This document shows positions 1-7,246 of a DNA stretch of 64,000 nt, piece by piece (positions within the stretch are counted from its first letter, which is position 1; each line of letters begins with the position of its first letter). The notes under the pieces are model-generated. The model made no database searches, was not told where the DNA came from, and was given only the letters and a program-made list of their open reading frames with translations. The translations under genes and the position numbers were made by a program. The DNA comes from Catenulispora sp. EB89 (lineage in GTDB: Bacteria; Actinomycetota; Actinomycetes; Streptomycetales; Catenulisporaceae). The DNA is taken from contig NZ_JBGCCU010000006.1 in the NCBI RefSeq assembly GCF_041261445.1, forward strand, positions 124,001-188,000, written 5' to 3'.

Positions 1-294
1 AGAGCTGTGGAAGTTGATCGCGGACACCCGCGGCACCTGGATCTGGCCGGGAGTCAGAATCACTCCATTGGCGATGCTGAACAGGAAATCCGGGCGTCCG
101 CCCGAGGCGGCGGCTGCAGCGTCAAGATTCTCCCGCCAAGGGATCCGGTGCTCCCGTGCCCACTCTCGGATCTCCTGGTCGTCGGTGATCACCGCTCCGA
201 TGCGGTGGCCTCGCCGCAGTAGCGTCTGCCCACACTCAGCGACCAAGATGCCGCCCCCGATTAGCCAGCAGTCGAACGATTCCGGTTCGCTCAC
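1..294 (-). CDS. Formyltransferase-like N-terminal domain of a PKS/NRPS protein (partial, 3' end outside window)
   Basis: The first 98 codons are visible, from a GTG at 294, and the gene runs off the left edge. The protein starts with a Rossmann-type stretch (WLIGGGILVAECGQTLLRRG), then a segment of the form ITDDQEIREWA..IP and later FLFSIAN....PGQIQVPRVSAINFHSS. This is the pattern of the formyl-transferase-like domain found at the N-terminus of some actinobacterial and cyanobacterial PKS/NRPS proteins, related to the methionyl-tRNA formyltransferase fold. In that setting it often precedes condensation, adenylation or monooxygenase domains, but none can be seen here. It diverges from the dehydrogenase gene at 372 across a 77-bp spacer. 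The family call is fairly secure; the full domain order and whether the domain formylates anything are unknown. Confidence 0.7.
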   Translation of the reverse strand, partial: MSEPESFDCWLIGGGILVAECGQTLLRRGHRIGAVITDDQEIREWAREHRIPWRENLDAAAAASGGRPDFLFSIANGVILTPGQIQVPRVSAINFHSS

Positions 295-371
295 ACTGAA
301 GAGTCTACGGGAACTAGAGTATTTATAGAAGCCTCTTTTGGCGACAGTCGAGACAGTCTACAGTTGGTCCA
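295..371. promoter_or_regulatory. Divergent promoter region with phased TAGA repeats and GACAGTC repeats
   Basis: This short spacer serves both the leftward formyltransferase gene and the rightward dehydrogenase gene. It contains TAGAGTA at 315-321 and TAGAAGC at 326-332, exactly 11 bp apart on the same strand, and GACAGTC at 343-349 and 352-358, 9 bp apart. The 11-mer TAGAGTATTTA (315-325) recurs at 36649-36659 in front of the exporter gene. Direct heptads with an 11-bp period are the arrangement recognised by SARP-type activators, but the match here is partial and no promoter hexamers are clear. Confidence 0.35.
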
Positions 372-1286
372 ATGTTGGAGAGTCATCACCATGGACCGGA
401 CGACGGTCGGGAGCAGACGGATCTGGCCGCGGCGAGGATCCGGTCAGTCGGCGTCGTCGGCGCCGGCACGATGGGCCGCGGCGTCTCCCAGATGTTCGCC
501 GAAGCCGGCATCGACGTGGTCTGCGTCGATGTATCAGAACAGGCCTTGCGCGCAGCCCGCGCCGAGATCGACCGGAACCTCCGGCTGGCGCCGCTGACCC
601 GGGGCTTCCGACCGGACCACGCGGCGGTGGCGGCCCGGATCGAGTTCACCTCTGACTACCAGGCTCTGTCACAGGTCGGATACGTCGTCGAGAACGTGAC
701 CGAGAACTGGACCGTCAAGGCCCAGGTCTACCCGCTACTCGACGCGATCTGCGGGGAAGAATGCGTGCTCGGGGTGAATACGTCGGCGATCCCGATCACG
801 AGGGTGGCCGGTCTCACGGGCCGTGCCGACCGGGTGGTCGGCACGCACATCATGAACCCGGCACCGATGATGCCCACCGTGGAGGTGATCCGCGGCCACC
901 TGACCTCCGCCGAATCCGTCACGTTGACCAGCTCGCTGTTCGCCCGGACGGGAAGACGGTCGGTGGTCGTCAACGACATGCCCGGGTTCGTTACCAACAG
1001 GGTCATGATGCTCACGGTCAACGAGGCCGCCTTCCTGATCCAGGACGGGGTCGCCACGCCTTCCGACGTCGATCGCCTGTTCCGGGAATGCTTCAACCAC
1101 AAGATGGGCCCGCTGGCGACGGCGGACCTGATCGGCCTGGACACCGTGCTCTTTTCCCTTGAAGTCCTCTATGAAGACTTCAAGGACCCGAAATATCGGC
1201 CGTGCCCCTACCTGCGTCGTCTCGTCGACGCCGGTCTGCACGGACGCAAGACCGGCGCGGGCTTCTTCGACTACGAAACGATCTGA
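372..1286 (+). CDS. 3-hydroxyacyl-CoA dehydrogenase family (FkbK/ZmaG-like), extender-unit biosynthesis
   Basis: The protein of 304 aa begins with an NAD-binding fold (VGVVGAGTMGRG, about residues 29-40). It continues with the family motifs NTSAIPITR, THIMNPAPMMPTVEVIRG, NDMPGFVTNR and HKMGPLATADLIGLD, so the fold and probable catalytic residues are intact. Such enzymes oxidise the beta-hydroxyl of an acyl group held on CoA or a free ACP. In FK520, zwittermicin and related clusters a homolog next to a discrete ACP helps make hydroxymalonyl-, methoxymalonyl- or aminomalonyl-ACP. Here the next gene is exactly such an ACP, 26 bp downstream. Because no FkbH-like glyceryl-ACP synthase is visible while a SerRS-like ligase is (32963), oxidation of seryl-ACP is the favoured role. 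The ATG at 372 lacks a good ribosome site, so the start is provisional. Confidence 0.85.
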   Translation: MLESHHHGPDDGREQTDLAAARIRSVGVVGAGTMGRGVSQMFAEAGIDVVCVDVSEQALRAARAEIDRNLRLAPLTRGFRPDHAAVAARIEFTSDYQALSQVGYVVENVTENWTVKAQVYPLLDAICGEECVLGVNTSAIPITRVAGLTGRADRVVGTHIMNPAPMMPTVEVIRGHLTSAESVTLTSSLFARTGRRSVVVNDMPGFVTNRVMMLTVNEAAFLIQDGVATPSDVDRLFRECFNHKMGPLATADLIGLDTVLFSLEVLYEDFKDPKYRPCPYLRRLVDAGLHGRKTGAGFFDYETI

Positions 1287-1312
1287 CCACATCGGAAACG
1301 CGGGAGGAAACG

Positions 1313-1591
1313 ATGGATGCGACCGTGGCGGAAGGCGAAACCCCACTGGACTCCGTGCGGACGTTCGTCGGCAGACACGTCGGCGAGGAGCCGGTCGCGG
1401 ACGACGACGACATCTTCGCCACCGGCAGGGTCAACTCGCTTTTCGCCGTCCAGCTGGTGATGTGGGTGGAGCGGACCTATGACATCGCAGTCGGCCCGGA
1501 GGAGTTGAACGTCGGCAATTTCAACTCCATAAGCGCGGTCGCGGACTTCATCAGTCACAAGACCGCCGCGCGCAGCGATCAGACCAGTTGA
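1313..1591 (+). CDS. Free-standing acyl carrier protein (FkbJ/ZmaH-like)
   Basis: A 92-aa acidic carrier protein preceded by a strong GGGAGGAAACG ribosome site. The phosphopantetheine serine is Ser42 in [12 protein letters not shown]. The NSLFA context, rather than the DSL of ordinary PKS carriers, is typical of the discrete ACPs that hold unusual extender units such as methoxymalonyl or aminomalonyl. It lies between the hydroxyacyl dehydrogenase and the MbtH gene in one rightward operon. The inferred role is to carry an amino acid (probably serine) loaded by the ligase at 32963 while it is oxidised to aminomalonyl, then to hand it to an AT-less PKS module. Carrier identity is secure; the cargo is inference. 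Confidence 0.85.
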   Translation: MDATVAEGETPLDSVRTFVGRHVGEEPVADDDDIFATGRVNSLFAVQLVMWVERTYDIAVGPEELNVGNFNSISAVADFISHKTAARSDQTS

Positions 1592-1629
1592 CTCAGCACG
1601 ACACCCCTTTCCAGCAGAAAGAGACTCTC

Positions 1630-1851
1630 ATGTTCGAGGACGAAGACGGTAGGACCTACAAGGTGGTCATCAACCACGAGGAGCAGTACTCCATCTGGCC
1701 GGCCGAGCGAGAATGTCCCGTGGGATGGCGCGAGTGCGGGCCGACCGGCCCCAAAGCGGACTGCCTGGCCCACATCGAAGAGGTCTGGACGGACATGCGC
1801 CCGCTGAGCCTGCGGAAGTTCATGGAAGCGGCCGCCGACAGCCAGGCGTGA
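1630..1851 (+). CDS. MbtH-like protein
   Basis: A 73-aa protein with the complete MbtH signature: [10 protein letters not shown] near the N-terminus, PVGW, then [18 protein letters not shown]. MbtH-like proteins bind the adenylation domains of NRPS modules as chaperones and are often needed for their folding or activity. The ATG at 1630 was chosen because it gives the usual family length and has a purine-rich stretch just upstream; a TTG at 1588 would add a non-conserved tail. It is the last gene of the 372-1851 operon and the only MbtH in the window, so it probably serves several of the A domains here. Confidence 0.93.
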   Translation: MFEDEDGRTYKVVINHEEQYSIWPAERECPVGWRECGPTGPKADCLAHIEEVWTDMRPLSLRKFMEAAADSQA

Positions 1852-1854
1852 CGA

Positions 1855-1889
1855 TGGGCCGGCAACGGGCGATGCCCGTTGCCGGCCCA
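1855..1889. terminator. Strong hairpin between convergent genes (bidirectional terminator)
   Basis: A perfect inverted repeat with a 16-bp stem (arms 1855-1870 and 1874-1889, GC-rich, ending GGGC) and a 3-nt GAT loop. It sits between the end of the MbtH gene and the end of the convergent NRPS gene at 1901, so it can terminate both transcripts. Confidence 0.8.
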
Positions 1890-1900
1890 CTCGGGGACAG

Positions 1901-4843
1901 TCATCTCATCCGACTCACCAGATCCGAGACCTCACTGAGCGATCCTGCCTCAAGCAGATCTGCGAGCGTGACCTCTATCCCGAGCAGCGAGCGGATTTTG
2001 AGCTGCATCCGGACCACCGACCCCACGCCGATCCCGTCCAGCGGATCGTCGAGGCCGGTCCCGGGACGGCCTGCCTCTTGTGCGCAAAAACTCACCAGAA
2101 GCTGCTCGACGCCAGTTCGCGCAGGTCGATAGGCAACGCTGCGACGGGGCCTCGCAGACGACAACTCCAGCCGGTTGACCTTGCCGTTCGCCGTCAGTGG
2201 GAAGGCGTCGAGCCAGATGAATTCCGCAGGCATCATGTAATCCGGCAGATGCGACGCCAGTCGAGCCCGCCACGTCCTCGCGTCCAACCGGGACTCTTCA
2301 GGCACCGCGGCGAACGCAGTCAGCCGTGCTCGATCCCCCTGCTCCGCCACGACCACGGTTTCGAATCCAACAAGGGCGCTGAGTACCGTTTCCACTTCCT
2401 CCAACTCGACACGGAAACCACGAATCTTCACTTGCCGGTCCATCCGGCCTATGAACTCGAGCATGCCGTCGTCGCGCCATCGAACCCGATCGCCGGTCCT
2501 GTACATCCTCGATCCCGGCGGACCGTAGGGATTGGGTACGAAGCGTTCCGCCGTCTGCGCGGGGCGACACAGGTAGCCCCGAGCCAGACCGGCACCGGCG
2601 GCGTACAGCTGGCCTGAGACGCCCGCCGGGCTGGGAAGCAGACCGGCATCCAGCACGTGGAGTTCGGAGTGGGGCATCGGCCGCCCTATCACTTCGGCTT
2701 CACGAGTCTTGGTGGCGTCCGCCCAACACACGTCCCAGGTCTCAGACAGTCCGTAGACGTTCGCTACCCGCATGGTCGGAAGAGCGCGCGCCGCACGATC
2801 GAGAACAGCCTGGGGCAACGGTTCACCACTGCACAGACACCATTGCACGGCACTGAGCGCTTTCAGCGCCGACGCCGGGAGTTCCAGGATCGCAGACAAC
2901 AGCGACGGCACGATCACCAGCCGCCTGACGCCGTGTTCACCCGCCAGCTCGATCAACCGCCACGCGTCCCGCGACTCAGCGTCTGTCGGAATGACGATCG
3001 TCCCGCCGCTCGACAACGGTGTGAACGTCTCCCAATTGGAATCCATGAATGACGGCGCCGTGGTCAACAGGTACTTTTCGCCCAGAACAGTCGGTTCATA
3101 GGAATCGCACAAGATCCTGGAGACAAGGCTCTTGTGCCGAACCATCACGCCTTTGGGACGGCCGGTCGAACCGCTCGTATAGACGATGTAGGCGAGATCC
3201 TCGGGTGAGGACCTCACGTCGAGATCGGTCTGTGGTTCGGCGCCGGCGGCCTCCAGCAGGTCCTCGAGAATCAGCAGCCGTGCGCAATGCCGGCCGGGTA
3301 CCCGTTCGACCATCTGCCGTGTGGCGATGACCGCGCGGGGCCGACAGTCGTCGAGGATGAGCGCGAGCCGCTCCGGCGGCAGTTCGGAGACCAACGGCAG
3401 GTATGCGGCGCCGACCTTCAGCACGGCGAGGGTCGCCGTGAGCAAGGCCGCGGAACGTTCGAAACACAACGCCACGACGGAGCCGCTTCCGATGCCTTGA
3501 TGCGCGAGCGCGCACGCCAGACGATCGGCGCGGGCATTCAGCTCTTGATAACTCAGTACCGCGCCATCGAAGATCACGGCGGGGGAGTCTGGGGTTCTGC
3601 CGGCTTGGGCCTCGAACAGCTGATGCAGCAACATTCCATACTCCGCGGCGGGCACGGGAGGCTTTGCGAACGTCGCACTGCCAGCGAGGTCCGACGCGGA
3701 TGCCAGTTCCGCCGCCCCGAGGTTCGTCTGGGGGTCGCCGGCGAAGGTGTCAAGCGCCATGACCAGAGCTTCGGCCATGCCGTGGAACGCCTTCTCCGAA
3801 ACCACATCACGGCGCGCAGACAGGATGGCTTGAGGCTCATCAGCGATCGTAAAGGTGAATTCCACCGCAGCATGTTGTGAAGGCGGCGCAGTCAACTCCC
3901 CATGGACCGAGGCCGCCGGGCCGGCGGCTTGAATCGCGGGCCGGAGCACGACCGACGCCGCGTCAAGCGGTGGGAACGGGTGCACTGCCCCCGGCACCAC
4001 GTCAGCCAGTGTGTCCACTTGAGACCGGAACTCAGTAGTGGGGCGATAGTCCAACTCCGTCACCGAGAAGTGCGCTCCGCGGCAAACGGCTACCCCCATC
4101 CGTCGCCGGTCGAGCCACCGGGCCGCGACGGTGTGCACGGCTACGGCTACGGAAAGCTCGGTATCCGGCGCACCGCCGGAAACCGTCGTTGCGAGCCTTT
4201 CAAGGCTCTGCCTGCCGACCCGGATCGGGCTGGACCAGGTCGGCCCGACGAGGGCGGGCCGGGGACGATCGGCGGGAAATTCCGCCTCGGCCGGTATGAG
4301 CCCGGTACGAGATACCGCGGGTTCCTGAAGCAGGATACCCAACAGGTCGCGCGAGTTCCGCGGCCGCACGATCGTCTCGGCCAGACGGGCGGCCAAGGCG
4401 TCGAACCAGCGATGGTCGCCGACGGCCGGGCTGCCGACCAGGACCAGCCTGCCAGATCCCGACCGGTCGCGGTCGAACCGGATGCGGAACAGCGGTCCCG
4501 ACAGCGAGAACGGACGGCTGACGAACTCCTCGAAAGTCTCGACCTCATCGCTGGAGCCTCCCCCGATTAGTACCGGGACCGGAGCTGCCGCACCGACGAG
4601 AGCCAGAAGTTCACCAGTCGCGTCTAGGACGAACGCCGAACGAAGTGCGGCGTTTTCAGTCGCCAGCATCCTGACGGCCGTATACACGGCGTCGGAACCG
4701 ACCGGACCGCGGAAACGCAGAACGCGGACCACAGGCTGTACCGAACCGGGGAAAGCGCGCTCCTGCTCCCAGATCCGCCGTTGGAGAGGCGACGGTTCGC
4801 AGACGAACGGCCGGTCAGACGGGTCAGGGACGGGGCCGTTCAT
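1901..4843 (-). CDS. NRPS module: degenerate C, A (beta-amino-acid-like code), PCP
   Basis: A 980-aa single module, starting at the ATG that overlaps the thioesterase stop (ATGA at 4843). Residues about 10-430 look like a condensation domain, but the HHxxxDG motif is replaced by SPAVGDHRWFD, so the catalytic histidine is missing. The A domain (about 455-935) has intact core motifs (YTSGSTGRPKG, YRTGD, NGKVNR). Its specificity residues read M-D-W-V-L-S-V-D-V-K. The usual Asp235 is absent and Asp lies at 236, as in beta-alanine-type codes (V-D-W-V-I-S-L-A-D-K). A PCP follows with serine in GVGSVV rather than GGxS. The substrate is probably beta-alanine or another beta-amino acid. With a dead C domain it could act as a loading module or as a trans-acting A-PCP. 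Confidence 0.85.
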   Translation of the reverse strand: MNGPVPDPSDRPFVCEPSPLQRRIWEQERAFPGSVQPVVRVLRFRGPVGSDAVYTAVRMLATENAALRSAFVLDATGELLALVGAAAPVPVLIGGGSSDEVETFEEFVSRPFSLSGPLFRIRFDRDRSGSGRLVLVGSPAVGDHRWFDALAARLAETIVRPRNSRDLLGILLQEPAVSRTGLIPAEAEFPADRPRPALVGPTWSSPIRVGRQSLERLATTVSGGAPDTELSVAVAVHTVAARWLDRRRMGVAVCRGAHFSVTELDYRPTTEFRSQVDTLADVVPGAVHPFPPLDAASVVLRPAIQAAGPAASVHGELTAPPSQHAAVEFTFTIADEPQAILSARRDVVSEKAFHGMAEALVMALDTFAGDPQTNLGAAELASASDLAGSATFAKPPVPAAEYGMLLHQLFEAQAGRTPDSPAVIFDGAVLSYQELNARADRLACALAHQGIGSGSVVALCFERSAALLTATLAVLKVGAAYLPLVSELPPERLALILDDCRPRAVIATRQMVERVPGRHCARLLILEDLLEAAGAEPQTDLDVRSSPEDLAYIVYTSGSTGRPKGVMVRHKSLVSRILCDSYEPTVLGEKYLLTTAPSFMDSNWETFTPLSSGGTIVIPTDAESRDAWRLIELAGEHGVRRLVIVPSLLSAILELPASALKALSAVQWCLCSGEPLPQAVLDRAARALPTMRVANVYGLSETWDVCWADATKTREAEVIGRPMPHSELHVLDAGLLPSPAGVSGQLYAAGAGLARGYLCRPAQTAERFVPNPYGPPGSRMYRTGDRVRWRDDGMLEFIGRMDRQVKIRGFRVELEEVETVLSALVGFETVVVAEQGDRARLTAFAAVPEESRLDARTWRARLASHLPDYMMPAEFIWLDAFPLTANGKVNRLELSSARPRRSVAYRPARTGVEQLLVSFCAQEAGRPGTGLDDPLDGIGVGSVVRMQLKIRSLLGIEVTLADLLEAGSLSEVSDLVSRMR

Positions 4844-5613
4844 CACCGGACGGGACGTTCGTCGGGGGACGAAAGCGCCATCGACAACGTGATGTCGTCC
4901 GCCACGGCCGCGATCACCATCGTCCGGTTGTCGCGAACCACGTGATGTCCGCCGGCCATTATTCGGGTGCTGAATCGACTGGCCGTGTGCACCTTCCACG
5001 CCTGCAGCGCCTCTGGCGAGGCCCATATGTCGTCTTGACCCGCGATCGCGGTGATGGGGACGGTGTGCGGTTCGTCGCCGCGCCACAGGTAGGTGTCTAC
5101 AGCGAGCAGGTCTGCCCTGATAGCTGGGAGCATCAGGTTGAGATACTCACGGCTTTCCAGGAACTCCTCCCCCACGCCGCCCGCCCCATGAAGATGCTCG
5201 ACCAGTTCCTCGTCTGTCATCTTCGCCGAACGCGGATCGCCGGTGGACAGTTGGGGCGCGCTGTGTGAGCACGCAAAGATGTGGATGGGGTGGTGAATTC
5301 CTTCTGCACGGAGCCGGTTTGCCGTCTCGTACGCAACGATCGCACCCATGCTGTGCCCGAACAGGGCGTACGGCAGATCCAGATAGGGACGGATGATCTC
5401 CACCGCGTGGTCGACTAGTTCGGCAACCGAGCTCAGCGGCGTCTCGCTGAACCGACTCTCACGCCCCGGCCACTGCAGCGCGGCGACTTGTACGCCTTCG
5501 GGGAACGCATCATGCCAGCCGCGATACATCGAGGCGCCCATGCCCGCGGAAGGGAAGCAAAACAGTCTCGCCCTCGCGGTCGTACGCGGCTTCATGACTA
5601 GACGGTTGCGCAT
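4843..5613 (-). CDS. Type II thioesterase
   Basis: A 256-aa alpha/beta hydrolase of the external thioesterase (TEII) class. It has an N-terminal LFCFPSAGMGASMYRGW segment, a nucleophile elbow GHSMG (YALFGHSMGAIVAYE), an acid region AGQDDIW and a catalytic histidine in GGHHVV. These enzymes remove wrongly acylated or stalled groups from carrier proteins of NRPS and PKS lines. The ATG at 5613 is preferred because GGGGAGG sits six bases upstream; an ATG at 5619 and a TTG at 5628 are in frame but abut or overlap that site. Translation is coupled to the NRPS gene by a 4-base overlap. Confidence 0.9.
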   Translation of the reverse strand: MRNRLVMKPRTTARARLFCFPSAGMGASMYRGWHDAFPEGVQVAALQWPGRESRFSETPLSSVAELVDHAVEIIRPYLDLPYALFGHSMGAIVAYETANRLRAEGIHHPIHIFACSHSAPQLSTGDPRSAKMTDEELVEHLHGAGGVGEEFLESREYLNLMLPAIRADLLAVDTYLWRGDEPHTVPITAIAGQDDIWASPEALQAWKVHTASRFSTRIMAGGHHVVRDNRTMVIAAVADDITLSMALSSPDERPVR

Positions 5614-5634
5614 ACCCATCCTCCCCAAACCGGC

Positions 5635-5693
5635 GTCTTCCTCATCCGGGAAGACTCCGCCAGACGCTTGAAGTATCTACTCGCCAAGATACT
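5635..5693. promoter_or_regulatory. Two inverted repeats upstream of the thioesterase-NRPS operon
   Basis: GTCTTCC at 5635-5641 and GGAAGAC at 5649-5655 form a perfect 7-bp inverted repeat with a 7-bp spacer. AGTATCT at 5672-5678 and AGATACT at 5687-5693 form a second with an 8-bp spacer. Both lie in the leader of the leftward operon starting at 5613. They look like dimeric-regulator operators. The GTCTTC half-site also occurs in palindromes at 7096-7108 and 54606-54624. Confidence 0.35.
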
Positions 5694-5742
5694 ACACAGA
5701 AGCGCTATGCCGTCAGGCGTTCGATGCGTCAGGGGTGATACC

Positions 5743-6948
5743 TCAACACCACACGGACACCACCTCCAGCGCCTGCCGCGGGTTGAGCCGCGGATCGCAC
5801 AGGGTCGTGTACCGGTTCTTCAGCGCGGCCGGGTCCGGCACGTCCGCACCCACACATTCCGTGACCTGGTCGGCGGAGACCTCCAGATGCAAACCGGAGG
5901 CAGGGACGCCGCAGCCGTTCAGCACCCGCCTGAACTGTCGGACCTCCGCGGCGATGTGACTGAGGAATCTGGTCTTGACGCCGTCGGACGTGACGACGGT
6001 GTTGCCGTGCATGGGATCACAAAGCCATACCGGCCGATGGCCGGCAGCCGCCACGGCTCGAACGACGGCGCGGAGCCGGTTCTCCGCGTGCCGCCAACCC
6101 ATCCGGGTGATCAGGACCAATCGGCCGGCGATCCGGAAGGGATCCAGGGCGTCACACGTCCGCACGAGTTCCTCCGGGTCGGCAGAAGGACCCACCTTGC
6201 AGCCGACCGGGTTCTGCACCGGGGCCAGCAGGCGGACATGCGGGCCGTCGGCCCGGCGGGTGCGTTCGCCAATCCATGGCAGGTGAGTCGAGCTCAGATA
6301 TCCACCGCCGGCCTCGCCACCTCGCATCAATGCCTTTTCATAATCGAGCACCAGCGCTTCGTGGCTGCTCCAGGGCCCGGCACCGTCGTTCTCGCGGGCG
6401 TTGTCCAGTAGCCGGTGAATCTGCGCGGCGTGACCGTGGCCTATGACCATGCGCGCGGGATCGTGTTGGCGACCATCGGTCGTCGGGATCTCGGAGTTGA
6501 TCAGGTGTCCGCGGAAGGCGGGCAGGTCACGACCGCCATGGTGCTCGTGTTCGTGGGACCGCGGCTTGGCGAACTGACCCCCGATCCGGCCGATCTGCAG
6601 CACACGCCGGCCGTCTCGCTCGGAAAGCTCCGTGGCCAGCGAGCGCAGCAGGTGAAGCTTTTGGGCGATGTGTGAAGGCGTCCCCTCAGCGAAACTCTCG
6701 GCACAGTCCCCCGCCTGCAGGACCAGTGACTCGCCTTCGGCCGCCGCCGCCAGTCCTTCGCGGAGTTGCCGGAGCTCCGCCGCCGACACCAGAGGCGCGG
6801 CCCGGGACAGTTCCCCCAGCGCCCAGGCCCGATCCGGGTGATCGTCCCAGTCCGGCTGCTGCCATTCCCGGCGGCTTTGTTCATCGAAGTCCTGCGGCGC
6901 AGATCGGGCGCTGCCGCGCTCGCCGGCCTCGGATCGCACTGTCACCAT
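5743..6948 (-). CDS. Class II 3-deoxy-D-arabino-heptulosonate 7-phosphate synthase (PhzC-like)
   Basis: A 401-aa protein with class II (plant/PhzC-type) DAHP synthase motifs in order: QAGDCAESF, GRIGGQFAKPRS, the NPVGCKVGPS substrate loop, WLCDPMHGNT and LHLEVSADQVTECVG. It condenses phosphoenolpyruvate and erythrose 4-phosphate, the entry step of the shikimate pathway. At about 400 aa it is the shorter form usual in secondary-metabolite clusters. There it normally boosts supply of a chorismate-derived or aminoshikimate-derived monomer. No later shikimate-pathway enzyme is visible in the window, so the monomer it supports is unknown. It is monocistronic, 114 bp beyond the thioesterase start and divergent from the ATP-grasp gene. 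Confidence 0.92.
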   Translation of the reverse strand: MVTVRSEAGERGSARSAPQDFDEQSRREWQQPDWDDHPDRAWALGELSRAAPLVSAAELRQLREGLAAAAEGESLVLQAGDCAESFAEGTPSHIAQKLHLLRSLATELSERDGRRVLQIGRIGGQFAKPRSHEHEHHGGRDLPAFRGHLINSEIPTTDGRQHDPARMVIGHGHAAQIHRLLDNARENDGAGPWSSHEALVLDYEKALMRGGEAGGGYLSSTHLPWIGERTRRADGPHVRLLAPVQNPVGCKVGPSADPEELVRTCDALDPFRIAGRLVLITRMGWRHAENRLRAVVRAVAAAGHRPVWLCDPMHGNTVVTSDGVKTRFLSHIAAEVRQFRRVLNGCGVPASGLHLEVSADQVTECVGADVPDPAALKNRYTTLCDPRLNPRQALEVVSVWC

Positions 6949-7246
6949 GATCGTCCGTTCTGCAAGCGTCGGGGCGGTGGGGAGGCAGACCCGCGTGTCG
7001 GATCGGGTCGTGGAGGGGCGATCGTTGAAGCTTTTACGCGCCGAGTGTTGACTCCACGAATTTAGCAGACGCTATGCTGGTTCCGAATCGTTACGATGAG
7101 ATGTCTTCATTGAAGATTGAATACGTCATCGACGCATCGTGTCCGTCGGCGGCTGTTGCGCGATCCGCCCAGTCGCCACCCCATGGGGCCTGCGCCGTAA
7201 CGCCTTCAATGGACGACCATTCGGCACTACGGAAGGACGGGCACCG
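6949..7246. promoter_or_regulatory. Divergent intergenic region, DAHP synthase / ATP-grasp ligase
   Basis: No gene is seen in these 298 bp. A promoter-like pair TTGACT (7048-7053) and TATGCT (7073-7078) points rightward with a 19-bp spacer, longer than ideal. An odd palindrome TCTTCATTGAAGA lies at 7096-7108, just downstream, and shares the half-site TCTTCA with the palindrome at 54606-54624. It is well placed as an operator for the ATP-grasp gene, but this rests on pattern only. Confidence 0.35.

Noticed and set aside
372-1591. Methoxymalonyl- or hydroxymalonyl-ACP pathway
   Set aside because: The dehydrogenase, ACP and acyl-CoA dehydrogenase would fit, but no FkbH-like glyceryl-ACP synthase and no O-methyltransferase are visible; the SerRS-like ligase favours aminomalonyl-ACP. 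Genes left of the window could still change this.
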